A stretch of DNA of 64,000 nucleotides, taken from the NCBI RefSeq assembly GCF_021390435.2, contig NZ_JAJVCN010000001.1, positions 3,658,001-3,722,000 of the forward strand. The letters run 5' to 3'. Origin of the DNA: Kibdelosporangium philippinense (GTDB taxonomy: Bacteria > Actinomycetota > Actinomycetes > Mycobacteriales > Pseudonocardiaceae). Position numbers and translations under genes: made by a program. Under the pieces are notes generated by a model that saw only the letters and a list, made by a program, of their open reading frames with translations, ran no database searches and had not been told where the DNA came from. Shown piece by piece: positions 45,079-54,800 of this stretch. Numbering within the stretch: position 1 is the stretch's first letter; every line of letters starts with the position of its first letter.

Positions 45079-45426
45079 ATGGCTGATGGTCGTGCTCGGG
45101 TGGACGCGGGGGAGTACGCCCGTCGAGTCAATGCAGCGGTGGAACTGCTCGAGTCGGGCATGCCGGTGGCCGACGCCGCGCGTGTGCTGGCGGAGCGGTT
45201 CGGTTGCTCGGTGCGCCAGGCCCGCCGGTATGCCGAGCGTGCCGCTTCCGTTGGGCGGTCGACGATTCCGGAGGCGACGACGGTGTTCACCGTCAAGCTG
45301 CCCGCGGCGCTGGTGGCTCGGGTGCGTCAGCGGGCCAGTGAGTCGGGCAGCACGATCTCCGCCCTGGTCACCCAGGCCCTGACCGAGTTTTTGGCGCGGG
45401 GCCACGGAAAGCGCCCTCGCCGGTGA
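45079..45426 (+). CDS. Small HTH plus ribbon-helix-helix-like protein of the serine-recombinase element
   Basis: 115 residues from ATG 45079. Residues 25-55 form a helix-turn-helix-like unit (MPVADAARVLAERFGCSVRQARRYAERA). Residues 68-108 (TVFTVKLPAALVARVRQRASESGSTISALVTQALTEFL) fit a ribbon-helix-helix. It could be a repressor or a directionality helper of the recombinase; this is inference. It overlaps the next short gene by 4 nt (GTGA), showing an operon. Confidence 0.65.
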   Translation: MADGRARVDAGEYARRVNAAVELLESGMPVADAARVLAERFGCSVRQARRYAERAASVGRSTIPEATTVFTVKLPAALVARVRQRASESGSTISALVTQALTEFLARGHGKRPRR

Positions 45427-45668
45427 ACGCCCGGGTGGTCGAGACCGAGTTCGTGTTCGACCGCCACGCGGCCACGGATGTGTCAGTGGCCTACGCCATC
45501 CTGGTGCCACCACGACGGGCCCGCATGGAACGGACCGGCCAGAAAGGACCGCAGCATGACCAGCGCGGCGATCTACGCCCGGGTCTCCTCGGCCCGGCAG
45601 AAGAAAGACGAGACGATCGCGTCGCAGACCGCGGCGCTGCGCGAACACGCCGCAGGGCTGGGGCTTGA
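45423..45668 (+). CDS. Small unknown protein between DNA-binding protein and recombinase
   Basis: 81 residues from GTG 45423. The first 45 residues (VVETEFVFDRHAATDVSVAYAILVP) look like a folded beta-rich unit; the rest overlaps the recombinase start in another frame and is basic and probably disordered. I do not recognise the family. Its position and tight overlap with both neighbours argue that it is real. Confidence 0.45.
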   Translation: MNARVVETEFVFDRHAATDVSVAYAILVPPRRARMERTGQKGPQHDQRGDLRPGLLGPAEERRDDRVADRGAARTRRRAGA

Positions 45669-47262
45669 GGTCCCCGCCGAGTGGGTGCTCGAAGACGAAG
45701 GACACTCCGGGGCCACCCTGATCCGCCCGGCCCTGGAACGCCTGCGCGACATGGTCGCCAGCGTCGGGATCGACGTGGTGCTGTGCTACTCGCCGGACCG
45801 GCTGGCCCGTAAATTCGCCTACCAGGCCCTGCTGATCGAGGAGTTCGCCCGCGCCGGCACCAGGGTGGAATTCATCAACGGCCCGCGTGGCGACTCGCCA
45901 GAGGACCAACTGCTGGTGCAGTTTCAAGGCATGTTCGCCGAATACGAGAAGGCGCAGATCCTCGAGCGCTACCGCCGCGGCAAGGCCCACCGCGCCAAGA
46001 GCGGGTCGGTCAACGTGCTGTCCGGCGCCCCGTTCGGCTACCGGTATGTCCGCAAAACCGAGCACACCGGCGCCGCCTACGAGATCATCGAGCACGAGGC
46101 CGTGCTGGTCGCCGAGTTGTTTCGCCGCTACGCCGACGAGGGTGCCTCGATCGCCGAGTTGACCCGCTGGCTGTCCGAACAACACGTCCCGACCCGTACC
46201 GGCAAGCAGCGGTGGGACCGCTCGGTGATCTGGGGCATGCTGCGCAACCCCGCCTACACCGGCCGCGCGGTGTTCGGCAAAACCAGGGTCGTGCACGAAT
46301 CCCCCGGCCTCAACCGGGTGGCCCGGCTGCAAGGACGCTCCACACCCCGGGCATCCAAGGCTGTCGACCGTCCCCGCGAGGAGTGGACCGAGATCCCGGT
46401 ACCGGCCATCATCACCCACGACACCTTCGGTCGAGTCGCCCAACGCCTGGCCGACAACAAGCGATTCGCCGCCCGCAACACTACGATTCCCTCGCTGCTG
46501 CAAGGCATGGCCGCCTGCGCCGGCTGCGGATACGGCTACTACCGCACCTCGACCCGCACCACCAACAAGAAGATCTACTACTACCGGTGCCTGGGCTCGG
46601 ACGACTACCGCTATCAAGGCGGACGCGTCTGCGCCAACAAACCGGTCCGCGCCGACTACCTCGACACCGTGGTCTGGAAGCACATCACCGGGATGCTGGC
46701 CGACCCGCAGTTGATCCGCACCGAAATCGACAAGCGGCTCGACTCCGCCCGCACCGCCGATCCCGTTGCGCAGCAACGCAAACGCCTGGACACCGCGCTG
46801 GCCAAGGCCAGCAACGGGATCGCCCGCATGATCGAGGCTTTCGGCGAACAACTCATCACCATCGACGAACTACGCGCCCGGGAAACCAACCTGCGCAACC
46901 AGATCGACGCACTCGATGCTCAGCTCGCCGACCGCCAGGCCTACCTCACCCTCGCCGCCGACCTCGAAGGCTTCCTCACCCAACTCCACCGCAACGCCGA
47001 AGTATCCACCACCGACGAACGCAGACGCGTGCTGCGGCTGCTCGTCAAGGACGTCCTCATCGGACCCGAGAAGATCACCATCCGGCACCGCATACCCATC
47101 CGGGAACGCACCCCCAGCGAGCAACACCCCGACAACACCGACACGGAGGGTGACCATCAGCCCCATTGCCCAGTGCGTTGGAGGCGTAACCGCGGAGCCC
47201 TGGGGAGTCCCCCGATCCCGCTTTTCCAGGGCCCCGCCTGGATGCTGCAACGGTGCACGTAG
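45556..47262 (+). CDS. Large serine recombinase
   Basis: 568 residues from ATG 45556, which has AAAGGA 7 nt upstream. A resolvase catalytic domain has the nucleophilic serine in YARVSSARQ and the DVVLCYSPDRLAR helix. A recombinase domain (GAPFGYRYVRK...LFRRYADEGASIAELTRWL) and a zinc beta-ribbon (CAGCGYGYY...C...GGRVCANK) follow, then a coiled coil (LDTALAKASNGIARMIEAFGEQ...ETNLRNQIDALDAQLADRQ). This is the TnpX/phiC31-like class. The last roughly 30 residues are read from beyond the right inverted repeat into intron DNA, so the natural C-terminus in other locations will differ. Confidence 0.92.
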   Translation: MTSAAIYARVSSARQKKDETIASQTAALREHAAGLGLEVPAEWVLEDEGHSGATLIRPALERLRDMVASVGIDVVLCYSPDRLARKFAYQALLIEEFARAGTRVEFINGPRGDSPEDQLLVQFQGMFAEYEKAQILERYRRGKAHRAKSGSVNVLSGAPFGYRYVRKTEHTGAAYEIIEHEAVLVAELFRRYADEGASIAELTRWLSEQHVPTRTGKQRWDRSVIWGMLRNPAYTGRAVFGKTRVVHESPGLNRVARLQGRSTPRASKAVDRPREEWTEIPVPAIITHDTFGRVAQRLADNKRFAARNTTIPSLLQGMAACAGCGYGYYRTSTRTTNKKIYYYRCLGSDDYRYQGGRVCANKPVRADYLDTVVWKHITGMLADPQLIRTEIDKRLDSARTADPVAQQRKRLDTALAKASNGIARMIEAFGEQLITIDELRARETNLRNQIDALDAQLADRQAYLTLAADLEGFLTQLHRNAEVSTTDERRRVLRLLVKDVLIGPEKITIRHRIPIRERTPSEQHPDNTDTEGDHQPHCPVRWRRNRGALGSPPIPLFQGPAWMLQRCT

Positions 47263-48344
47263 CCACCGTTTGACATACAACACGACCCACGGCTGGCCAG
47301 TGTTCGCCTCCACCGCTTTGACCATGAGATCCCACGGCACGCTGTCGAAAAACTTCTGGATATCCAGATCGACCACCCAGTTGTATTTCCAGCACCGCTT
47401 CCGACACTTAGCCACCGCATCGATCGCCGACCGCCCAATACGATAGCCGTCCGAGTCGTTATGGAAGATTGCTTCCGCGCGCTCCTCCAACCTTCGGGCC
47501 ACCACAGTTTGAGCGATTCTGTCAGCAATCGTGGGAACGCCAAGAATTCTGACCCCACGGCCTCCATCTTTCGGTATCGGCACCGCCCGCACCGGAGGTG
47601 GAAAATAGCTTCCCGATGACATCCGGTTCCAGATCCGGTAGAGATTGTTCTTCAGATCCTCATCGAACTTATCGAGTGAGCAGCCATCCACGCCCGGTGC
47701 TCCACCGTTGGCCTTGACCTTCTGGTACGCCTCCCACACTTCCCGCTTCGAGATACGAAACGGCTTGACTTCTTCAGTCGACTTCGACGCGCTCACTCGA
47801 TCCCTCCCGAAATGTCTTCGGTTGCTCGAACGAACTAATCTGGACAGTCCGGCACCTTCGCTCCACTCCCATTACAGGAGCTTCTCCACTACTATGAGCC
47901 GGTCCGAATGCGTGCCCCGCGACGGTACTCAGCGCCTCATGGTTTCCGCCACTTGTGCGCGCTTCCTGTCGCTGCCCGTACCCCGCGAACAGCGGTATCG
48001 GGGTACGCCTTCCCACGTTCCATGCGAGAGCAGCAGAACGGGCTCGCGTCACCTTCATGCCGGGTACCGCCTGGCCAGTAGCCGGGTGTCCGCCAGGCTC
48101 ATCCCAGGGTCACGACCACACCCCGGTTCTGATACCACTTGAAAGTTTCGACACTTCATCAGTGATTCGCTTGCGCTCGCCTTCCCGTCCCCTACCTGAC
48201 GCATCTCGTACGCCTTTTCCTCATCGCTCACCACGACGGTCTCCAACCAACGCAGCATGAGGCGGTTTGGTATCTCCCCCCGAAGGGCGACACCGAAGGG
48301 CCAATCCTTCATCTCTCACATAGCACCACATCAAACAGAGATAC

Positions 48345-48650
48345 CTACATTCCCCACTCTTTGTGTTCGTGGCGCACGGCCGCGGCTTTTCCCAAAAAAT
48401 CCTTCTCCAACCGCAGCTCGCGAACTTCCTTCTCCAACTCCCGCAACCGCGCCCGCTCCGGCACCGTCAACGGCGGCTCCTCGCCGGCATGAGCTTTCCG
48501 GTACTCATTAACCCAATTCCGGAGACTCTGCTCATTCACCCCAAGCTCCCGCGCGACCGACGCGACGGGACAACACGACTCCACCACCATTTTCGCCGCT
48601 TCCTCCTTGAACTCCGGAGTAAACGACCGACGCTTCTTCGACACGGACAT
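48345..48650 (-). pseudogene. IS3-family OrfA (orfB absent)
   Basis: 101 residues: MSVSKKRRSFTPEFKEEAAKMVVE, an HTH_Tnp_1 fold (PVASVARELGVNEQSLRNWVNEY), then a leucine-zipper-like helix (RARLRELEKEVRELRLEKDFLGKAAA). In an intact IS3 an orfB integrase would follow and fuse by frameshifting. Here the tail changes to VRHEHKEWGM and the group II intron begins 19 bp on, so orfB is gone from the window. It lies just downstream of the giant gene, on the same strand. Confidence 0.8.
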
Positions 48651-48819
48651 CCTCTCTTTCAGACGAAAACCCTAGTGGGTTCGCTGTCCGGAAGATCAAC
48701 AGCCTCTCACAGACCCTCTCGGAACAGTCCCTCCTCGCTTGACAGAGGAGAGTTTACAGTCCCAGTCTGTTTGGTTTTGGTGGAGTGGTGGTGATGCTGT
48801 GCGGGTATGCTTGCGCCGT

Positions 48820-51800
48820 TTATTGGTCGCCTTGTCGTAGCAGTTGGCCAATGGTGTCGGCGAGCTCAAAAAGATTGGGAACGTCGTCGATTGCGGCGGC
48901 TGCGCCGCTTTTCTGAAGCAGTTCGAGTGCCTGGAGGAGGTACTCGTCGGTCGGGTGGGTGGTTGTTGCGTCGGTGTGTGTGTCTGGGTCTTGCTCTGTG
49001 GTGCTGTTGTCGCTCATCAAGCTGTTATCGGGCAGGTCACCGTAGTCGTGGTCGGCCGTGTCTAGATTCGTGACGAGCTGTTCGAATTCATGAAGCCAGT
49101 TCTCGTGCTCAATGACGGTGGTGGGTGGCTCGGTGGTGGGTGGCTCGGTGGTGGGTGGCTCGGTGGTGGGTGGCTCGGTGGTGGGTGGTTGTTGGAGGCT
49201 GGTGGCGGCAATTTTGAACAGGGTGGTGTACCAGTCATCTGTTGGCGGAGTAGTAGGCGTTGGTGTGGTGGCGTGGTCTATTGATTCTGGTGCCCGGTCG
49301 TGCTCGGGAAGCCAGAGCGTGGGGTCACCCTGGGCGAGGACGTGAGATTCCCATCCTGGGGCGTCGGGGTTGGGAACGAGGTCGAGCATGTCGAAGGTGG
49401 GGAATGTGTCGGGTGTGAGGGATGACATGAGGTTGGGGGATGACATGAGGGACAGGGTTGGGTCGGTGGTGGGTGGTGTGTGTGGTTGTGCTGGATCGAG
49501 GGGGGGCGCTGTCTGAGGTTGATGGGTTTGCGGGCGTGGCGATGTGGGGCCGGTATCGCTGGGCGGGTTGTCCTGTTCGTCGTCGCTGAACAAGCCGTCG
49601 TCGCTGAACAAGCCGTCGTCGCTGAACAAGCCGTCGTCGCTGAACAAGCTGCTGTCGTTGGCTGGGCCGCTGTCGTCGGTAGGGGTGTGGGTTCTGGGGG
49701 CGAGCAGGGCGCTGAATGAGTCGTGGTCTGGGGCGGCGGCGATGATTGGGCCGTGATCGTGGTGGTTGTCCGGTGTGGTGGGCTGCGGGTGGGGGGGGCT
49801 AGTGAGGGAGGATGGGCGTGTTGTGGTGCGAGGAGCGGGGGTGCGGGCAGGGAGGGTGTGAGCAGCGGGATTGCGGGTGGTGATGTCGATACGCAGTTGT
49901 CGTTGCATTGGCAGGTGTGCCATCGGCCGGTCGTTGTTCGGGAGATGGCGGACGCTGGTTGTGATGTTGTGGGGCCAGCTGCTCTGGCCCCGGCGTGCCT
50001 GGGGGAACGCCCAGTCGTGTAGTGCGTTGAGTATGGCCTGGGCGCGAGGCTTGCCGTGGGTACCGTAGCCGGTTATTCGGACGTGCCCCGGTGTGGTGGG
50101 GAGTGAGGTGAGCTGGGTAAGGCGGGTGAGCACGGTGACGAAGTGGTCACGGTCTAGGGCGTTTTCCTGGGAGCCGGGGTCCAGGGGGAACACAATGAGC
50201 CAGCCGTGGGCCTGATCATCGTGGTGAGGGGTGGGAATCACCATGGTGGTTTCGGCCATGGACAACCGGGTGAATCGGTAGTTGCCTACGATCTCGGTGA
50301 TGTCTACCTGATTAGGGTGTTGCCCGGCCTGCAGCGGCAGTACCTGGCTGCCCACGAGTGCTGCGGCGATCCATCCTGATGCGTGGTCGCGATGATGGTC
50401 CTGGTCATCAGCGGTGAGGGTGTCGGTGGATGCCGGACGCAGCCGTGCTGTGAGTTGCCGCACCAGCTCGTCCCGCACGAGCCGTGCGCGTTGGTCGGCT
50501 CTCTGGAACGCGGTACCGTACGCGGTGACCATCAACCGGCGATCGGCCACGACCACCTCGTCGTTGCCAAGGCTGGTCGACAGCGGCCGTGGTGCGATTG
50601 TTGGCAGCCTGTCGGCTAGAGCGTTGACCCGATTGGCGAGAATGGGGTAGTGCTCGGTCAGGTCAGTATCGGACAGGATGATCTGGGACTGTGTCACCTG
50701 CCGGTCGTGTGGCCGGATACTGTCACGGGAACCGACATCGTCCAGGCCTGGTGCCACATGTTGCTGACTAGTTCTGGCCCGTTTGGTATCCCGTGCGTCC
50801 AGCACCGCTGGTTGCGGGCGTTTGGAGCGTGTGCTAACGGGAACCGGCGCGGTCGCCATCCAATGATCCACCCCGTTGCTGCGCACGTCCAACCGGACCA
50901 GCCGCACCACCCGCGTATCAGGCCTGTCGTTCCCCACCTCCTGCGGGGGCAGCCCGTTGGGATGATAGATGTGAATATTCACCCCGTACACTTTCGCGGC
51001 TACGATCGGGGTGATGTCACCCGCCGCGTTAGCGTACACACCGGACGTGGCGACCCAGCCGATCAGCTGGTCCCGGTCCTGGCTGGTCAACTCCTCTGTG
51101 ATACTCCGACCTTGGTCAACACGCATCATTGTGCGGGCGGTCAACTCGAACTCTGCAGTCCACAGCTGGCGGTCTGCCAGCTGACGAGTCAGGTCCTGCC
51201 GCAACTCTGCCGCCAAATCCTTTCGCATCTGCACCGCCGACAACGGTCGCCCATCCGCGTCACGCAACCCCGCTGTCCGCACCAGCGCGTGCATAAAACA
51301 ATCCCCATCCCGGTCAACATCCACCGGGACCAACCCATCCGCCACCAACCGATCCGCCTGCCCCCGCGTCAACCCCGCATCGGTCAACCCCAACAACCAG
51401 CCATAACCGTTGCCCCCCAGTGCCTTCCGTTCCTCCCTCCCCACGGATATCGACGGCTCTTTTTCGAGGTCGTGCAGGCGCTGGCCGATGTTGACCCTTA
51501 CGTTGTCGATCTCGCGCCACGCCCTTTTGTGGATGAGGGGACGCCGGCTTTTGCCATCCCATGCGGGCACCTCGCGCGCCTTGTTGTCGACCAACACATC
51601 CCGCAGGGCCTGCGCCCACTGCGCATCAGTCGGGTTATTTTTAGCGGGCTCGGCCGCGTCAGGGAGCGGGCGCCCGCCCATATCCAACAACCATTGATAA
51701 CCGTTGCCCCCCAGTGCGTCCCATTCCTCCCGACCCACCCGCGCCGTCGGCTTGTCTTTGAGGTTGTGCAGGCGCTGGCCGATGTTGACCGTTACGTTGT

Positions 51801-54800
51801 CGATCTCGCGCCACACCCTTTTGTGGATGAGGGGACGCCGGCTTTTGCCATCCCATGCGGGCACCTCGTGCGCCTTGTTTTTGACCAACACATCCCGCAG
51901 GGCCTGCGCCCGCTGCGCATCAGTCGGGTTTTTTTTAGCGGACTTGGCCGCGTCAGGGAGCGGGCGCCCGACCATATCCAACAACCATTGATAACCGTTG
52001 CCCCCCAGTGCGTCCCATTCCTCCCGACCCACCCGCGCCGTCGGCTTGTCTTTGAGGTTGTGCAGGCGGTGGCCGATGTTGACCGTTACGTTGTCGATCT
52101 CGCGCCACACCCTTATGTGGATGAGGGGACGCCGGCTTGTGTCATCATCCCATGCGGGCACCTCGTGCGCCTTGTTGTCGATCAACACCTCCCGCAGGGC
52201 CTGCGCCAACTGCGCATCAGTCGGGTTTTTTTTAGCGGACTCGGCCGCGTCAGGGAGCGGGCGCCCGACCATATCCAACAACCATTGATAACCGTTGCCC
52301 CCCAGTGCGTCCCATTCCTCCCGACCCACCCGCGCCGTCGGCTTTTTTTTGAGGTCGTGCAGGTGCTGGCCGATGTTGACCGTTACGTTGTCGATCTCGC
52401 GCCACGCCGTTGAGTTGATGAGGGGACGCAGGCTTGTGTCATCATCCCATGCGGGCACCTCGTGCGCCTTGTTGTCGATCAACACCTCCCGCAGGGCCTG
52501 CGCCAACTGCGCATCAGTCGGTTTTTTTTTAGCGGGCTCGGCCGCGTCAGGGAGCGGGCGCCCGCCCATATCCAACAACCATTGATAACCGTTGCCCCCC
52601 AGTGCGTCCCATTCCTCCCGACCCACCCGCGCCGTCGGATTTTTTTTGAGGTTGTGCAGGCGCCGGCCGATGTTGACCGATATCTTCACTTCCTCGTTAT
52701 CGATATCGTTGATGGTGTGGCGCAATGTTTGTGGAGGGAGGCGACGTTCACCGGACGTGTCCGGCTCGGGCAGCTTGTGCAGTACCTGCAGCAGGGCCTG
52801 CGCCCACTGCGCATCAGTCGGGTTATTCCTCTGGGTCTTGGTTTTGGAGTTGTTGCGGGCCGCTGCAGTAGGTGCGACCGTCTGCTGGTCGGTCCTGCGG
52901 GACCGTTTGACGGCTGATCCGTTTTGGCTTGTTTTCGGTGGGAGCTTGCGCTTAGCCCGCCGAGTACCCGAGGTAGGGCCCGATGGTGTGGTGTTGTGCG
53001 CCTGTTTATCGGTCGTGCGGGGGGCTGGGTGGGGCATGCCGGTCGCGCTACCCGCCCCTGTGGACGCGTCGGTGGTCGTGGTGGGGACTGCGTGGCTTGT
53101 CTCGAGATTGTCCGTATCGGCCTGGTCAGTGTTGGGGTGGTCGGCCGGATCGCGGGTGCTGTGCCAGGCCACTGAAGTGCGTGTGCCTTGCACGGTGGGT
53201 GTTTCCTTTGTGGTGGGCGCGGTATGCGTGGTGGCCAGGGTGGGCGCGGGTGTGTGTACCGGCACCGGTGTAGGTGCTGAGGCAGGGCTGTGCGTGGCGG
53301 CTATGTTGATGTCGGCGACGGTTTGGTGGGTTGGTGAGTAGGTATGCCAGTTTCCCGCGGTGGTGTTCTTTCCGGGGTGGCCGGTGTCGATCTGCCACCA
53401 CGCGATTCCCGACGCTGGGGTTGTGGGGTCTGGGGTGATGCTGACGCCGAAGTGCAGGCGACCGGTCGGGGCGTGGACCACCGCATCCGGATAGTGGCTG
53501 GCTATCGCGGTCCAGAAGTCGTGGCCTAGCCGGCCAGCGGCGGCGCAGGCCCAGAGCACGATCGGCCGGTGCGCGCGCAAGGCGTCACGGAAGTCTTCGC
53601 TGGTCAGCATGATGCGGGCCAGCGTGCGTCCGTCAACCCAGGCCAGCTCGCCAGCCGGGTAGTTGTGTGGGGTGAGGAGTTGTGCGTGGGTGGGAGTGGC
53701 GTGTATGTCCACCAGATACGGTCGGTCCCGGTGATCCCAGGGCAGTGCGATTGTGTTGGCGGCGCGCGACCACTTCCCCGGCTGTCGCTGCCACCAGTCC
53801 GCCACACGGCCAACCTCGTCGCGCACGAACGTAGCTCCCACCGGCAGCCCGCTCTGGTCCGCGATCGCCGCCCGCCAGACCGGGCCAGCACCCCGATACC
53901 CCACGTAGCGGTCCTGTCCCAGCGAGTCGTGCGTCACAGCGACATCCATCGTCGCAGCGACATCCATCGTCGCAGCGTCCAGCTGCGTCGTGGGCTCGCC
54001 GTTGGACTTGGCATCGGTGTTGATGTTCCGACTGGGAGAACCGAGGCCGGTCTTCGCCGAGGTGCCGGACTTCGCCGACGGCTCAACCTTGACGGACTCT
54101 GTGTTGGTGTTCGCATTCGTTGTGGTCGTGATGACGTCGACCTTTTGCGGACCTTCGGCCTTGGGAGCGGCGATCTCCGTCTTGGGTGCGGTGTCGCTGT
54201 CGGGTGTGGTGCTCGCTGTGGTAATTTCGCTCGCCTGGCTGTCCAGCGTGGCGGGCTCGGCTTTTGGCGCGATGTTCGTGTTCGTTGTCGTCGCGGTCTG
54301 CTGTGACTGTTCGGTTTTGGCGCTGTTGACGTCTGTATTCCTGTCAGCTGCCACAACCTCTACCTTGGGCGCGGTCACACCGAACTGGTCGCCCCGATAC
54401 TCGCCGAGCGAGGTCTGGTCCTCGTTGGGATCGAAGTCGATCAGAGTTTCGGTGTCGAGGTCATCGTAGTGGTCACTGACGAGCGTGACGACATCACTGT
54501 CGACATCGGACCGTGAGCCTTCAGTTGCCACGGACGTTTGATCAAACGGCCCTTCAAGGCCTGGTAGACCTTCCTGTTGCGGCCCGGTCGATCCCCGAAC
54601 GGCGGGGTTTTGCGAAGACGTCGGACCCGAACCGGTTTCGTTGGTGGCTGAGGACTGAACTCCGTTGACCGCCGGGCCGGTTCCTCCGATCACACCGGGG
54701 CCACCGGTGACTCCGTTCGACAACTCCGTGGAAACCCTGCCTGTATCACCGCTTACAGCGTTCGGTCCGCTCGACGGCACTGCCGGACCTGTCGAGCCAC

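Larger units (their letters stand above)
44967..47196 (+). mobile_element. Serine-recombinase mobile element inside the intron reverse transcriptase
   Basis: Inverted 16-bp repeats CCAACGCACTGGGCAA lie at 44969-44984 and 47166-47181. Between them are three same-strand genes: a small DNA-binding protein, an 81-residue unknown and a large serine recombinase. The flanks rejoin the RT motif PQG|GVVSP. The ends are asymmetric: the left repeat is next to the junction and the right repeat is about 16 nt inside it, as expected if attL and attR hold different halves of the original att site. Confidence 0.78.
44656..47796 (-). pseudogene. ltrA: Group II intron reverse transcriptase, interrupted and truncated
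   Basis: Piece 47796-47197 reads MSASKSTEEVKPFRISKREVWEAYQKV...GAPGVDG...RPVxIPK-like VRAVPIPKDGGRGVRILGVPTIADR...DLDIQKFFDSV...RDRGTPQG, which are RT blocks 0-4. Piece 44966-44656 resumes GVVSPVLANLFLHYAFD and holds the catalytic FERYVDDAVVHC and KTKIVYC. It ends at RQARDRQG where IS21-A starts. The maturase/endonuclease part is missing. The split falls exactly within the conserved PQGG-VVSP motif of block 4. Confidence 0.88.
44653..48326 (-). mobile_element. Group II intron, 3' end lost to IS21-A and split by a serine-recombinase element
   Basis: The minus strand from 48326 (GTGCTATG, near the GUGYG consensus) gives about 530 nt of structured non-coding RNA. It has typical domain I-like blocks, for example the GTGACCCTGGG...GAGCCTGGCGG segment around 48100. 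The intron-encoded reverse transcriptase follows. No domain V/VI is present, because IS21-A begins inside the reverse transcriptase gene. The intron sits directly after an IS3 orfA remnant. Confidence 0.7.

Noticed and set aside
44623..46851. 742-codon minus-strand frame that looks like one protein ending in a reverse transcriptase
   Set aside because: Only the last part is real RT. The rest is antisense of the serine recombinase, fused by the element boundary.
50650..52413. 587-codon plus-strand open frame opposite the giant gene
   Set aside because: It is antisense to the tandem repeats and OTU domain and just repeats the same shadow peptide; no independent start or motif.
51400..52840. 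Regularly spaced repeats considered as a CRISPR-like array
   Set aside because: Period is about 295 bp, the repeats are continuous and in frame within a coding region, and there are no spacers or cas genes.
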